In this document: in pieces, positions 35,748 through 45,865 of the stretch
Layout: every line of letters begins with the position of its first letter
Numbering within the stretch: the stretch's first letter is position 1
NCBI RefSeq assembly: GCF_900155965.1
Contig: NZ_FTMG01000007.1
Location: 62,001-126,000, forward strand
Source of the DNA: Mucilaginibacter lappiensis
GTDB lineage: Bacteria; Bacteroidota; Bacteroidia; Sphingobacteriales; Sphingobacteriaceae
DNA: 64,000 nt
Direction of reading: 5' to 3'
Made by a program: the position numbers and the translations under genes
Notes under the pieces: generated by a model
Told to the model about the DNA's origin: nothing
Databases searched by the model: none
The model's input: the letters and a program-made list of their open reading frames with translations, nothing else

Positions 35748-38700
35748 TTAAAATGTTGCCTGTAATCCAATGCTATATCTCTTCTCGTTTGCAGGATAGT
35801 TACCAAAGTCTATTCCGAAGCTGGTATTATCACCCGATGTACTGTTATTCAAATTTGAACCCTGAAGCTCAGGATCTAACCCGCTATACTTGGTGATTGT
35901 AAATAAATTGTTTCCTAGTACAAATATTCTGAGTTTGGAAACTCCTATTTTAGCTAAATCTGCTGTCGGGAAGGTATATCCGATTTGCAATGATTTCAAT
36001 CTCAAGAATGATCCATTTTCAATATAAAATGAGTTAAATGCTCCGGTATTACCCAGGTTAGCTTGTCTGGTTAAAATAGGAATAGTTGCCTTACTGTTGT
36101 CGGCACCTGGATGCCATGAATCAGTTATGATATTTGATGAAACGTTACCATCAAACACAGCAGGGAAACTTGTCCAATATTTAACATAATTGGCCACTTT
36201 ATTGCCATAAACCCCGTAGAAGAATGCACTAAAATCGAAACCTTTATAACTACCATTCAAGTTTAAACCACCTGTAAATTTAGGATTAGGATTACCGATA
36301 AATGTACGGTCATTGGCATCAATCTTACCATCGCCGTTAACATCTTTTAATTTAAACAAACCCGGCATAGCTCCTGGATATTTAGCAGAACCATCAACAT
36401 CTGCCTGGCTTTGATATAAGCCTAAAACCTGGTATCCAAAAAATTCACCTACTGGCTGGCCTGGTTGTAACCTTACAAAGTTTTGCAGACGGGTTGAGCC
36501 TCCTGAGTTAACATCGAGGTATGGTACACCTGAGTTTAATGAGTTAACTAAGTTACTGTAATGGCTAACATTTAGGCCTATATTAAATTTAAATGCATTG
36601 ATGCTTCCATGGTAATTTAAGCTTGCGTCAAACCCTGTATTGCGTAAATCGCCGGCATTCACATATGGAGGATTCAAGATAGCTCCAGGTGCCAGTATTT
36701 GTGATTTAAATAATAAGCCTGATGTTGTTTTCTTATAATACTCAAAAGAAAAATCAAGTGCATTATTAATAATAGTTGCGTCTAAACCGATATTTAATTC
36801 TTTATCGGTCTCCCATGTAGTAAGCGGGTTACCTACCTGGGTAAGTGAACTACCCAATATAGCCGAATTTCCGGTTCCATTAATATCATAATATTGCGTA
36901 CCTGCTCCCGCAGTATACAGGTTAAAGGCGTTATATTGTTGGGTTTGAACACCGCTTAATGATCCTAAAGTACCATAACCGGCACGTAATTTCAAATCAT
37001 TGATCCAGCTTGCACCTTTCAGGAAATCCTCTTTTGAAAGCCTCCAGCCTACTGTTGCTGATGGAAAGGTACCGTAACGATGACCCGGCGCAAAGAAGGA
37101 AGAACCATCACGCCTGATAGTACCGCTTAACAGGTATTTATCGTCATAGGCGTAATCTACCCTTGCAAAATACGACTGAATTGTGTTTGAATATGGTGCA
37201 AAACCATTAGCACTATTAGCATTTGTTTGCCCTGCAGGTGAACCTGTATCTAAGGATACATAATTAGGATCAATTGAGGCTAAATAGGTGCCTCTTTGGC
37301 CTTGTAAAAAGCGACCGTAGTTATTGATCGATTCTTCGCCGGCTAATACTTTAATACTATGCTTGCCTATTTGCTGATCGTATCTTAATGTATTTGTCCA
37401 GGTATAGCTGCTGTTATAGCCTGAATATTCTGTATAAGAATTGGCGCCAGTGTTACCTTCCGCATTTTCATAAGGAGTAGGGCTAAAATAGCGATTCCAG
37501 AAATTATCCACAGTTCCACCAAACTGGGTACGTGCGGTAAAATGTTTCAGGAAGTCTACCTCAGCAAATAAATTGCCTTGTATTTGCCAATCCTGGTTAT
37601 TACCCCTTAACTGGGTATTGGCCAGGTTCCGCTGAACAACGGCTACTGGATTCTGAGAATTACTTAATCCAGGTGATCTTGAACCTGCGTAATTGCCCAT
37701 AATATCATAAACAGGTATAATTGGTGGTTCGCGATAAATGAAAGAAATTGCATTGCCTTCATTCTGGTTACCTATCTGAGGGTTGTTTTTGTTAAAAACA
37801 TAAGCATTTTCGCCTACGCGAACATGATCGCTAATGTTGAAGTTTGTATTGGCTCTTAATGAATAACGTTTTTCATACGTTCCTATTAATGTACCTTGCT
37901 GGTTCAGGTAACCTACAGACATCAAATAGGTTGATTTATCGCTGCCACCGCTTGCAGTAATATTGTGCGATGTTAAAGGTGCTGGTTTAAATACTTCATG
38001 AAACCAATCGGTACCTTGTTTATTTGCCAAAGTAATAGGATTGGCACCAAGTTTGTCTACTCCGTTTGGACCTAAACGATTAGGATCAAGAGGATTTCCT
38101 GTAACAGGATTCAGATTATACCAATCAGGAGTAGTTCCAGGGTCTCCTACATGAGCGCCCGCTGGTGTGATGTAATCAGGGAGAGTGAAAGTGCCTGTTC
38201 CAAGCGGGTCAAACTGTTTATTGGTATTTCCATTAACACCTCCTCCAATTTTGCCATCATTTTTAAATGATTCATACTCGGCTTCCATGTAAGTTTTGGA
38301 GTCTGCCAGTTTAAAACCATCAGCTAATGGCCGGGTAGTTCCGTATAAACCATCATAAGTAATTTGCGCTTTACCTGATTTACCCTTTTTGGTAGTTACC
38401 ACTACAACACCGTTTGAACCACGCACACCATATATTGATGCAGAACCAGCATCTTTCAATACCTGGATTGATTCAATGTCATTAACGTTAATATCATCTA
38501 ATTTTCCAGGAGTACCATCTATAATAATAAGTGGTTGTGTGCTGAAAATTGATCCTACACCGCGAATATTAACAGATGCTGTACCACCCGGTTGTCCGGA
38601 GTTGGTAACCGTTACACCAGATGCCTGTCCTTGCAACAATGACGAAGTGTTACCCGCAGGTACAGATTTCATCGTGGTTACATTAACAATAGCTACTGAA

Positions 38701-39074
38701 CCGGTGATGTCCTTTTTACGTTGAGATCCGTAACCAGTAACAACAACTTCATTCAGTGAATTGCTGCCGGCTTGCAGCGTGACCCTAATATTGGCATCTG
38801 TGCCTACTTTTATTTCGGTGGTTTGATAGCCGATGTAGGAAATCACCAGTGTATTCCCTGGACTTAGGCTCAGCGTGAATTCGCCGTTAACATCTGTTAC
38901 AGAACCTGTGGTAGTACCCTTAATGCGTATTGACGCACCTACTACGGGTAATTTATCGTCGCTACCGATAACCTTACCCTTGTACTTTGTTTGTGCTGTA
39001 ACTACCAATGAAGAAACAAGGCAGCATAACAGCACACCAAGGAATCTTCCTTTTAGGAGTAAACTTTTAAACAT
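35748..39074 (-). CDS. SusC/RagA TonB-linked outer-membrane transporter
   Basis: The 1108-residue protein has a signal peptide, a carboxypeptidase-D-like regulatory domain (about 32-108, VVGASIRIKGTTTGSVTDVNGEF), a TonB-box-like stretch (NEVVVTGYG), a plug (VNIRGVGSIFSTQPLIIIDG; YGVRGSNGVVVVTTKKG) and a beta-barrel ending SIGLQATF. It imports the ligand captured by SusD using TonB energy. No N-terminal anti-sigma-interacting (STN) domain and no ECF sigma/anti-sigma genes are present, so regulation must be by another route. An 800-base untranslated region lies upstream. Confidence 0.95.
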   Translation of the reverse strand: MFKSLLLKGRFLGVLLCCLVSSLVVTAQTKYKGKVIGSDDKLPVVGASIRIKGTTTGSVTDVNGEFTLSLSPGNTLVISYIGYQTTEIKVGTDANIRVTLQAGSNSLNEVVVTGYGSQRKKDITGSVAIVNVTTMKSVPAGNTSSLLQGQASGVTVTNSGQPGGTASVNIRGVGSIFSTQPLIIIDGTPGKLDDINVNDIESIQVLKDAGSASIYGVRGSNGVVVVTTKKGKSGKAQITYDGLYGTTRPLADGFKLADSKTYMEAEYESFKNDGKIGGGVNGNTNKQFDPLGTGTFTLPDYITPAGAHVGDPGTTPDWYNLNPVTGNPLDPNRLGPNGVDKLGANPITLANKQGTDWFHEVFKPAPLTSHNITASGGSDKSTYLMSVGYLNQQGTLIGTYEKRYSLRANTNFNISDHVRVGENAYVFNKNNPQIGNQNEGNAISFIYREPPIIPVYDIMGNYAGSRSPGLSNSQNPVAVVQRNLANTQLRGNNQDWQIQGNLFAEVDFLKHFTARTQFGGTVDNFWNRYFSPTPYENAEGNTGANSYTEYSGYNSSYTWTNTLRYDQQIGKHSIKVLAGEESINNYGRFLQGQRGTYLASIDPNYVSLDTGSPAGQTNANSANGFAPYSNTIQSYFARVDYAYDDKYLLSGTIRRDGSSFFAPGHRYGTFPSATVGWRLSKEDFLKGASWINDLKLRAGYGTLGSLSGVQTQQYNAFNLYTAGAGTQYYDINGTGNSAILGSSLTQVGNPLTTWETDKELNIGLDATIINNALDFSFEYYKKTTSGLLFKSQILAPGAILNPPYVNAGDLRNTGFDASLNYHGSINAFKFNIGLNVSHYSNLVNSLNSGVPYLDVNSGGSTRLQNFVRLQPGQPVGEFFGYQVLGLYQSQADVDGSAKYPGAMPGLFKLKDVNGDGKIDANDRTFIGNPNPKFTGGLNLNGSYKGFDFSAFFYGVYGNKVANYVKYWTSFPAVFDGNVSSNIITDSWHPGADNSKATIPILTRQANLGNTGAFNSFYIENGSFLRLKSLQIGYTFPTADLAKIGVSKLRIFVLGNNLFTITKYSGLDPELQGSNLNNSTSGDNTSFGIDFGNYPANEKRYSIGLQATF

Positions 39075-39879
39075 GAGATTGAGATTTAGTTGATTAATAT
39101 ATTTGATTTAAGATTGTAAGTCGATAACCGGAGTTTTAAGTTTGTAATTGGACTATAAAATATTCGGGAATGAATAGCTTGCCGGGTAAGGAAAACCTAG
39201 TGGTGTAACTTTTAAAATAGCAACACTTAAATTTAGAAGATTCGAAAAATAAAGAGTGTAAAAGTTTTATCATATGATCTTCCCGTAATAAATTTTAAAC
39301 TTATTCCCAGCTACCATCCGTTTTTGCATACCCTTTCGGGTTAAGCACACTAAGATAAAATGTTATAATAATATTAGATTCAGTGTAATTTCTGTCGCTT
39401 CAGAAATTTAAATTGGCTACTCATCTAATGTAATGAGAGTGTACTGTTTACACAAGGGAAAAATGAAGATTTACAAATTAATTATTAGTAAATCATTATA
39501 GCAATCAAACATGACATTTTGTGAATATTTTATTAATAAATTATTAACAAAACACCTTCTTTTATAAAAATATAGCAATGTAAAATTGTTAATACCACCG
39601 ATACTATACTCCAAAAAGTTGATTATGAACAATAATTATTAATAGAAGAGAATAAAATCTATTTCTTTTTCGGAGAACGAACCACCAGACCGTCACGCAA
39701 TCGATTTCATTTTAAGTGTTAAAAATATGCTTATAGCCGTAAATAATGTCACAATAACACTTATAACAAAACATACAAAACTGTTGCACAACTATTTACA
39801 AGATTAATACACATCTTTAAAATTGTCAAAAAAACACTTATTAACACTCAAGCTACTTTCTTCATTTTCCAAAAAATTC
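39075..39879. promoter_or_regulatory. Long AT-rich susC upstream region
   Basis: No gene is found in these 805 bases. They contain the dyad GTGTACTGTTTACAC (39439-39453), a small hairpin with a GAAA loop when read on the minus strand (ACCC/GGGT, about 39330-39341) and the palindrome ATCATATGAT near 39270. No exact TAnnTTTG element was found on the minus strand, so the susC promoter is not placed. Confidence 0.5.
39439..39453. promoter_or_regulatory. GTGTA-N5-TACAC dyad ahead of susC
   Basis: GTGTACTGTTTACAC has perfect 5-bp arms and matches the arms and spacing of the dyad in the bglX/NUDIX-regulator spacer (42387-42401). It is a candidate operator for that regulator. Confidence 0.55.
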
Positions 39880-39915
39880 AAAAGGGCGGAGATATTATAA
39901 TATCCCCGCCCTTTT
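39880..39915 (-). terminator. bglX intrinsic terminator
   Basis: AAAAGGGCGG...AATATC/CCGCCCTTTT forms a long stem (an A/G mismatch in the middle). On the minus strand it is followed by a T-rich tract. It lies 27 bases after the bglX stop. Confidence 0.8.
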
Positions 39916-39941
39916 AGGCCCATTAAGAAAAATTCAGTTTG

Positions 39942-42254
39942 TTATTTATTCCATTGTACAGAAGCATTGTGGGTATCACTGGAGTTTGTACCAATTTGAA
40001 TAATGAATTTGCCAGGCTCCCAATCATACTTAAGTTGGCTGTTATAAAACTTAAGCTCATCAGGAGAAATGGTAAATGATACTTCTTTTTGTTCTCCTGG
40101 CTGCAGGCTTATCTTTTTGAAATCCTTCAGCTCTTTTACCGACCGGCTAATGCTGGCTACCGGATCGCTGATATAAAGCTGAACTACTTCTTCGCCGGCA
40201 TACTTACCGGTGTTGGTTATGGTAACAGTTGCCGTAAGGTTCTCATTACCTTTTAATGTTGTTTTATTGAGCTTAACATCAGTATAGCTAAAAGTAGTAT
40301 AGCTTAACCCGAAACCAAATGGATAAAGCGGGTCGTTTGAAATATCAAGATAATTTGATTTAAACTTTGATGGCCCACTAGTATATGGCCTCCCGGTGTT
40401 TTTGTGGTTATAATAAATAGGTATCTGACCTACACTGCGTGGAAAGGTAGCGGTAATTTTTCCTGCAGGGTTATAATCGCCAAACAGTACATCAGCTACT
40501 GCATTACCGGCTTCGGTTCCCGGAGCCCAAACCTCCAGTATGGCACTGGCGTGTTTATCTTCCCAGGTTAAAGTCAAAGGGCGGCCATTAAATAATACAA
40601 TAACCAACGGTTTACCCAATTTGGCCAACTCTTTCAACATATTTTTCTGACTCTCGGGAATATCAATATCTGAGCGGCTTGATGACTCGCCCGACATGCT
40701 TTGTGATTCCCCAACCACAGCTACAATCACATCTGATTTTTTAGCAGCTTCAACCGCTTCTTTCAGCAATTCATCAGCAGGTTTAGGGTCAACCGTTACC
40801 ATTTGCTGACCAAAAAAGTTCAGCCGCTGTATAAATAAACTATCTTCAGTAATGTTGGCACCTTTGGCGTAATTAATAATAACCCCATCTCCTACAACAT
40901 CTTTAATACCCTGCATTACACTAATTGATTTTTGCCAATCGCCGGCAACAACCCAGGTGCCCAACATATCGCGTTGGTTATTTGCCAGGGGACCTACCAG
41001 TGCAATGGATCCTGCTTTTTTAAGCGGTAGTGTTTGATTACTATTTTTCAGCAGCACAAACGAATGTTTAGTAATATTGCGGGCTTCTGTACGGTTTTCG
41101 GCTGTTAATACATCTTTAGCTTCGCGGCTTGCATCAATTGATTTATAAGGATTATCAAATAATCCCAATTTATATTTGGCTTCCAACACTCGGCGGCAGG
41201 CCAGGTCAATTTCCTGTTGGGTTACTTTACCTGCGGTCAATGATTTTTTTAATGTAGTTAAAAAGCCTTCGCCTACCATGTCCATATCTAATCCTGCTTT
41301 AAGAGCTAATGCTGATACGGTTTGCAAATCGCCCAATCCGTGTGCCGTCATTTCATTAACAGCAGTATAATCAGATACAACAAAACCTTTAAAACCCCAT
41401 TGTTTACGTAACACATCCGTTAACAGCCATTGATTACCCGTGGCCGGTACGCCATCAACCGTATTAAAAGAGCTCATAAAACTACCTGCACCGGCATCAA
41501 CTGCCGCCTTATAAGGTGGCAGATAATCCTGATACATTTTAATCCGGCTCATATCCACCGTGTTGTATTCACGACCGGCTTCGGCACCACCGTATAAGGC
41601 AAAGTGTTTTACACAGGCCATCACCGCATCGGCGTTTTTCATGCTACTGCCCTGATAGCCCTGTACCATGGCCTTAGCCACTTGCGAACCATACCACGGA
41701 TCCTCACCCGAACCTTCTGAAATACGGCCCCAGCGCGGATCACGGGCGATATCAACCATGGGTGAGTACACCCAATTCAAACCTTCGGCAGTAGCTTCTT
41801 TAGCCGCAATCTGTGCCGACCGTTTGATCAGGTCCATATCCCAGCTAGCTGAAAGCCCAAGTGGAATAGGAAAAATAGTACGGTGCCCGTGAATCACATC
41901 CAATCCAAAAATAAGCGGGATATGTAGCCTGGAGTTTTTTACTGCCAGATCCTGTATCTGTTTTACCTGATCGGCTCCCCATATACCAAATACACCACCA
42001 ATAGCACCATTTTTTATCTTTTCCTCAACACCCTTATTTACTACAGAGCCTGTTGTTGCGGCACCGATAGTTACCAGGTTAAGCTGTCCGATTTTTTCAT
42101 CAAGGGTCATCTTACTCATCAAACCGGTAACATAAGTATTCATTTTGGCATCCTCGCTTTTGGTTTGGGCCGATACTTTATAAAGGGGTATCAATGCCAC
42201 AAAACAAAGCGGAATAACCTTATTGGTGATTCGGGTTGAAAAACACTTTTTCAT
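39942..42254 (-). CDS. bglX: Glycoside hydrolase family 3 beta-glucosidase
   Basis: The 770-residue secreted enzyme has a signal peptide (ending KVSAQ, about residue 30), a GH3 N-terminal barrel with the catalytic nucleophile Asp295 in FVVSDYTAVNEM, the conserved ACVKHFALYGG and DPRWGRISEGSGEDP segments, a GH3 C-terminal domain (HSFVLLKNSNQTLPLKK) and a fibronectin-III-like end (GEEVVQLYISDP). It matches periplasmic BglX in length and order and should release glucose or a related sugar from oligosaccharides. It is divergent from the NUDIX-type regulator and lies upstream of susC on the same strand, with a terminator between. Confidence 0.93.
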   Translation of the reverse strand: MKKCFSTRITNKVIPLCFVALIPLYKVSAQTKSEDAKMNTYVTGLMSKMTLDEKIGQLNLVTIGAATTGSVVNKGVEEKIKNGAIGGVFGIWGADQVKQIQDLAVKNSRLHIPLIFGLDVIHGHRTIFPIPLGLSASWDMDLIKRSAQIAAKEATAEGLNWVYSPMVDIARDPRWGRISEGSGEDPWYGSQVAKAMVQGYQGSSMKNADAVMACVKHFALYGGAEAGREYNTVDMSRIKMYQDYLPPYKAAVDAGAGSFMSSFNTVDGVPATGNQWLLTDVLRKQWGFKGFVVSDYTAVNEMTAHGLGDLQTVSALALKAGLDMDMVGEGFLTTLKKSLTAGKVTQQEIDLACRRVLEAKYKLGLFDNPYKSIDASREAKDVLTAENRTEARNITKHSFVLLKNSNQTLPLKKAGSIALVGPLANNQRDMLGTWVVAGDWQKSISVMQGIKDVVGDGVIINYAKGANITEDSLFIQRLNFFGQQMVTVDPKPADELLKEAVEAAKKSDVIVAVVGESQSMSGESSSRSDIDIPESQKNMLKELAKLGKPLVIVLFNGRPLTLTWEDKHASAILEVWAPGTEAGNAVADVLFGDYNPAGKITATFPRSVGQIPIYYNHKNTGRPYTSGPSKFKSNYLDISNDPLYPFGFGLSYTTFSYTDVKLNKTTLKGNENLTATVTITNTGKYAGEEVVQLYISDPVASISRSVKELKDFKKISLQPGEQKEVSFTISPDELKFYNSQLKYDWEPGKFIIQIGTNSSDTHNASVQWNK

Positions 42255-42386
42255 TTTTTTAATTTAGAGATAACAGAATTGGATAAACAAATATGAATAA
42301 AATAAAAGCCATGTAACTGAATATTAATTACTTATTTTAATAGAAAGTTACCGGTTTAAATTGGTTGCAATAAAACAAAAACAATG

Positions 42387-42407
42387 GTGTATAAAGTACA
42401 CAATTGT
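42387..42407. promoter_or_regulatory. Candidate operator between bglX and the regulator
   Basis: GTGTATAAAGTACAC (42387-42401) is a dyad with 5-bp perfect arms, followed directly by the palindrome ACAATTGT (42400-42407). It sits in the 199-base divergent spacer. A second palindrome TTGTACAA is at 42438-42445, close to the regulator start. Confidence 0.6.
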
Positions 42408-42453
42408 AATTATTATAATTAAATAATCAAACTTTATTTGTACAATAGCACAA

Positions 42454-43215
42454 ATGTTAACTAAAGAACAACTTATTGAATATAGCGAAGACGCGCGCAA
42501 AACTTATCTCGATCATATTTCTATCGATTGCGTTGTTTTTGGCTTTCATGAGGGGCAGATGAAGGTTTTGCTGCTAAAACCCGATGATGAAGAGAAATGG
42601 TTGCTGCCCGGTGGTTTTGTACAGAAACTTGAACCCATTGAAATGGCCGCTAACCGCATATTGAAAGAACGTACAGGTCTTGATAAAATATTTTTGCAGC
42701 AATTTCACATTTTTGGCGATCCCGATCGTGCAAAATTTCACCATGACCTCTATAAAGACACAGTACCTGATGAAGAAAACTGGTTTGCCAAGCGCTTTTT
42801 ATCGATTGGATATTATGCCTTGGTTGATTTTTTTGGAGTTGTACCGCAAGCCGACCAGTTTTCTGAACTTTGCACCTGGCGTGATCTGGATGATATGCCC
42901 GAGCTTCTGCTTGATCATGAACTGATATTTAAAACTGCCCTGGATACTCTACGCCTCCAACTCAATTATCAACCTATAGGTTATAACCTGATGCCCGGAG
43001 AGTTCACCATGCCCGAGCTGCAAAAATTATACGAAACCATTCTGGATAAAAAGCTGGACCGACGCAATTTTCAGCGCCGCATACTTGGCTTTGGTATCCT
43101 GACCCGGGCCGAGCAACCCCGTAAAGGAGGGGCTCATAAAGCTCCCTACTTATACTCTTTTGATCTGGAAAAATATCAAAATGCCCTAACCGAAGGTTTT
43201 AAAGGCGGATGGTAG
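42454..43215 (+). CDS. NUDIX-type sugar-responsive regulator (NrtR/AraR-like)
   Basis: The 253-residue protein has a NUDIX domain (about 20-150) followed by a winged-helix DNA-binding domain (about 175-245, FTMPELQKLYETILDKKLDRRNFQRRI), the NrtR layout. The NUDIX box at 53-76 reads GGFVQKLEPIEMAANRILKERTGL in pieces: the two catalytic Glu positions are Ile and Arg, so hydrolysis is probably lost and the domain acts as a ligand sensor. In Bacteroidota, members of this group (such as AraR) respond to sugars. The divergent bglX and the shared dyad upstream of susC suggest it controls this island. Confidence 0.85.
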   Translation: MLTKEQLIEYSEDARKTYLDHISIDCVVFGFHEGQMKVLLLKPDDEEKWLLPGGFVQKLEPIEMAANRILKERTGLDKIFLQQFHIFGDPDRAKFHHDLYKDTVPDEENWFAKRFLSIGYYALVDFFGVVPQADQFSELCTWRDLDDMPELLLDHELIFKTALDTLRLQLNYQPIGYNLMPGEFTMPELQKLYETILDKKLDRRNFQRRILGFGILTRAEQPRKGGAHKAPYLYSFDLEKYQNALTEGFKGGW

Positions 43216-43302
43216 TTTTAAGCCCGAAGTGCTTAGCCTTTAGCCATAAGTAAAAAACGATCATAGACTTTCGACTTAAAACTCAGGACTTAGAACTTCT
43301 GC

Positions 43303-43539
43303 CTACTCGGTTATATATTCCAGTTTTACTTGAATATTCAAATCTTCGTGCATTTTGGCAAACTGCCTGGGGTTACGCGTAAAATCAGGATCGGTATCCA
43401 TGTACATGTTAATAATTTTCACCTCCTCCGGATGTTTATCCGTGCCTATATTATAGGTAAGGCCATCACCACTTTCCAGCTTTTGCTTTAATTCCAGGTA
43501 TTGCTTACCTGTTATCATGATCATTTTTTCTGCGGTCAT
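43303..43539 (-). CDS. Small protein of unknown function
   Basis: The 78-residue protein is mixed-charge and soluble, with a helical start (GKQYLELKQKLESGDG) and a beta-like end (NIQVKLEYITE). I do not recognise a family. It has a clear ATG, a normal codon pattern and its own 140-base upstream space. It lies between two plus-strand genes and is transcribed in the opposite direction. The 87 bases after the NUDIX gene hold degenerate CTTAGAACTT-type words. Confidence 0.55.
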   Translation of the reverse strand: MTAEKMIMITGKQYLELKQKLESGDGLTYNIGTDKHPEEVKIINMYMDTDPDFTRNPRQFAKMHEDLNIQVKLEYITE

Positions 43540-43680
43540 TAGTTTATTTATATGGGGTATAATGATGGTATTTATCCGTTAAACTTAAATATGTTAAAAT
43601 CACTTATTTGCCTGACATGCCTTGCTGCCTGTTCAGTTTATTATATTTACCTTCAAATATAACTGATATAATTTCGCTTA

Positions 43681-45546
43681 ATGCTTAACCTCAAAAAATT
43701 ACTCGCAATAGTACTCTTATCTGGTAGTACTATCTCATACGCGCAGGTTAACCTGCCCATAGCCGTAAATTTGCAAAATACCTACACCAAAGGAACACGT
43801 ACTAAAGCAGGCGCTCCAGGGAAAAACTACTGGCAAAATACCGCAGATTACCATATAAAAGTAAGCTTAGCCCCCCAAAGTCGGAATATTGCCGGCACAG
43901 TGGCTATTGATTATACCAACAACAGTCCCGATACGCTTAACACAGTTCTGTTTAAGCTTTACCCTAATTTATATAAAAAAGGGGCAATTCGTGATATGCC
44001 TGTATCTGCTCAGGACCTTACCGATGGCGTACATATCAAATCAATCAGCGTTAATAACCAACTACAAGACAGCGCCAAACACCGTATTGAAGGTACCAAT
44101 ATGATGCTGAACACTCATTTATCACCCGGACAAAAGACTCATTTTGATATCGAATATGCCTATACGCTCAACAAAACATCGCATATACGTACCGGGCAAA
44201 TTGATACCGGGGCCTTCTTTGTGGCGTATTTTTTCCCGCGCATAGCCGTTTATGACGACATTGATGGCTGGAACGAATTTCCATATCTGGGCTCGCAGGA
44301 GTTCTACAACGATTTTTGCCATTTCAATGCCGAAATCACCGTGCCAGGCAATTACCAGGTTTGGGCCACCGGAACCCTGAAAAACCCCGAACAGGTATAT
44401 AACCCCAAATATGTAAAACTCATAAACCAAGCCGGCATCAGCGATAAGGTAACCGATATTATTACCCAGGCCGATATCCAGGCCGCCGATATCACCAGAA
44501 ACAACCCTACCAATACCTGGAAATTTGAAGCCGACAGCGTTACCGACCTCGTTTTTGCTACCAGCAACCATTATATCTGGAAGGCATCAAGTTTGGTGGT
44601 TGATCCTAAAACCAATCGCCGTACCCGTGTTGATGCTGTTTTTAACCCAGCTCATAAAGACTATTTCGAAGTAATTAATTACGCCCGCAAAACGGTAGAA
44701 ACTATGAGTTACCAGTTCCCGAAATGGCCATACCCTTACCCGCATGAAACTGTATTTGACGGGCTCGACCAGATGGAATACCCCATGATGGTGAATGATA
44801 ACCCGGTAGAAAACACTGCCGATGCCATTGAATTAACCGACCACGAAATATTTCACACCATGTTCCCTTTTTATATGGGCACCAACGAAACCAAATACGG
44901 CTGGATGGACGAAGGCTGGGCCACTATTGGCGAATGGCTCGTCAGTCCGGTTATAGACCCCATCATTGTGGATACTTATGGCATTGCTGCAACAGAAAAT
45001 AGTGCCGGGATTGAGCAGGATGTGCCTGTCATGACCTTAACCCCGCAGCTTACCGGCGTTTCAAAATTCACAGACAGCTATCCTAAACCTGGCCTGGGTT
45101 ATTTATATGTAAAAGATATGCTGGGCGATGAGCTGTTTACCAAAGCACTCCACTATTATATTAGCCAATGGCATGGTAAACACCCCATGCCTTATGATTT
45201 TTTCAACTGTATCAATACCGGCTCAGGTATCAACCTTAACTGGTTCTGGAAAAGCTGGTTCTTTGATAATGGACAGCCCAACCTGGCTATCAGCAAGGTA
45301 AGCCACCAACTGCAAAAATATAGTGTGACTATCACCAGCATCGGTACCAAACCTGTACCCATTAATCTCACTGTATATTACCAGGATGGCAGCTCGCAGC
45401 TGGTGCATCAAAGTATTGCCTGCTGGGCCAAAGGCAATAAAACTACCGGTGTTACCTTCGTGGCTAAAAAACCGGTTAAACAATTGGTGCTAGGCACCAC
45501 CTATGATCCGGACACCGATAAAAAAGATAACATCTGGAAACCCTGA
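43681..45546 (+). CDS. M1-family metallopeptidase
   Basis: The 621-residue secreted protein has a signal peptide (LAIVLLSGSTISYAQ) and an aminopeptidase N-like catalytic region with HEIFH at 388-392 and the third zinc ligand Glu411 in WMDEGWAT, exactly 18 residues on. The usual GAMEN exopeptidase motif is replaced by DQMEYPMMVND, so the peptide-recognition mode may differ. It closes the island on the right; the structured 280-bp element starts two bases after its stop. Substrate is unknown. Confidence 0.9.
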   Translation: MLNLKKLLAIVLLSGSTISYAQVNLPIAVNLQNTYTKGTRTKAGAPGKNYWQNTADYHIKVSLAPQSRNIAGTVAIDYTNNSPDTLNTVLFKLYPNLYKKGAIRDMPVSAQDLTDGVHIKSISVNNQLQDSAKHRIEGTNMMLNTHLSPGQKTHFDIEYAYTLNKTSHIRTGQIDTGAFFVAYFFPRIAVYDDIDGWNEFPYLGSQEFYNDFCHFNAEITVPGNYQVWATGTLKNPEQVYNPKYVKLINQAGISDKVTDIITQADIQAADITRNNPTNTWKFEADSVTDLVFATSNHYIWKASSLVVDPKTNRRTRVDAVFNPAHKDYFEVINYARKTVETMSYQFPKWPYPYPHETVFDGLDQMEYPMMVNDNPVENTADAIELTDHEIFHTMFPFYMGTNETKYGWMDEGWATIGEWLVSPVIDPIIVDTYGIAATENSAGIEQDVPVMTLTPQLTGVSKFTDSYPKPGLGYLYVKDMLGDELFTKALHYYISQWHGKHPMPYDFFNCINTGSGINLNWFWKSWFFDNGQPNLAISKVSHQLQKYSVTITSIGTKPVPINLTVYYQDGSSQLVHQSIACWAKGNKTTGVTFVAKKPVKQLVLGTTYDPDTDKKDNIWKP

Positions 45547-45548
45547 TC

Positions 45549-45827
45549 AAAAACTTTTTAAACCTTAAATTTTAACACTTTTCCGACCAAAATCGGGTAA
45601 AAATCGTTCGAAAACTGCTCGAAAAACCCTCATTTTAACACTTTTTAACAAATTTTAACACAGTTTTGATGAGTTTTAAAAGGTTTAAAAAGTCATAAAT
45701 ATCTGACTATCAAATAAACACACACCAAACAGTCGGTTTTTGAGCTTGTTTTGGTCTTAACAAAACAGCCCGATTTTCTCTTTTAGGAGAAAAACCGGGC
45801 TGTTGATTCATATAAATATACGAAAAA
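45549..45827 (-). repeat. 280-bp structured element, right copy (inverted)
   Basis: Read on the minus strand it begins with TATATTTA, then a hairpin (AACAGCCCGG... / ...TCGGGCTGTT), the CCAAAAC/GTTTGG pair, and the conserved block with GTGTTAAAA words, ending AAAAAGTTTTT two bases from the stop of the M1 peptidase gene. The fourth base pair of the hairpin is A-T here and G-C in the left copy, a compensatory change. It is the mirror of 25400-25679. Confidence 0.75.
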
Positions 45828-45865
45828 TTATAGGAAGATTTGGTGGAGGGGTTCGCAGATTCTAA

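Noticed and set aside
39300..39360. Possible riboswitch in the susC leader
   Set aside because: Only a small GAAA-loop hairpin is evident; no conserved aptamer core was recognised.
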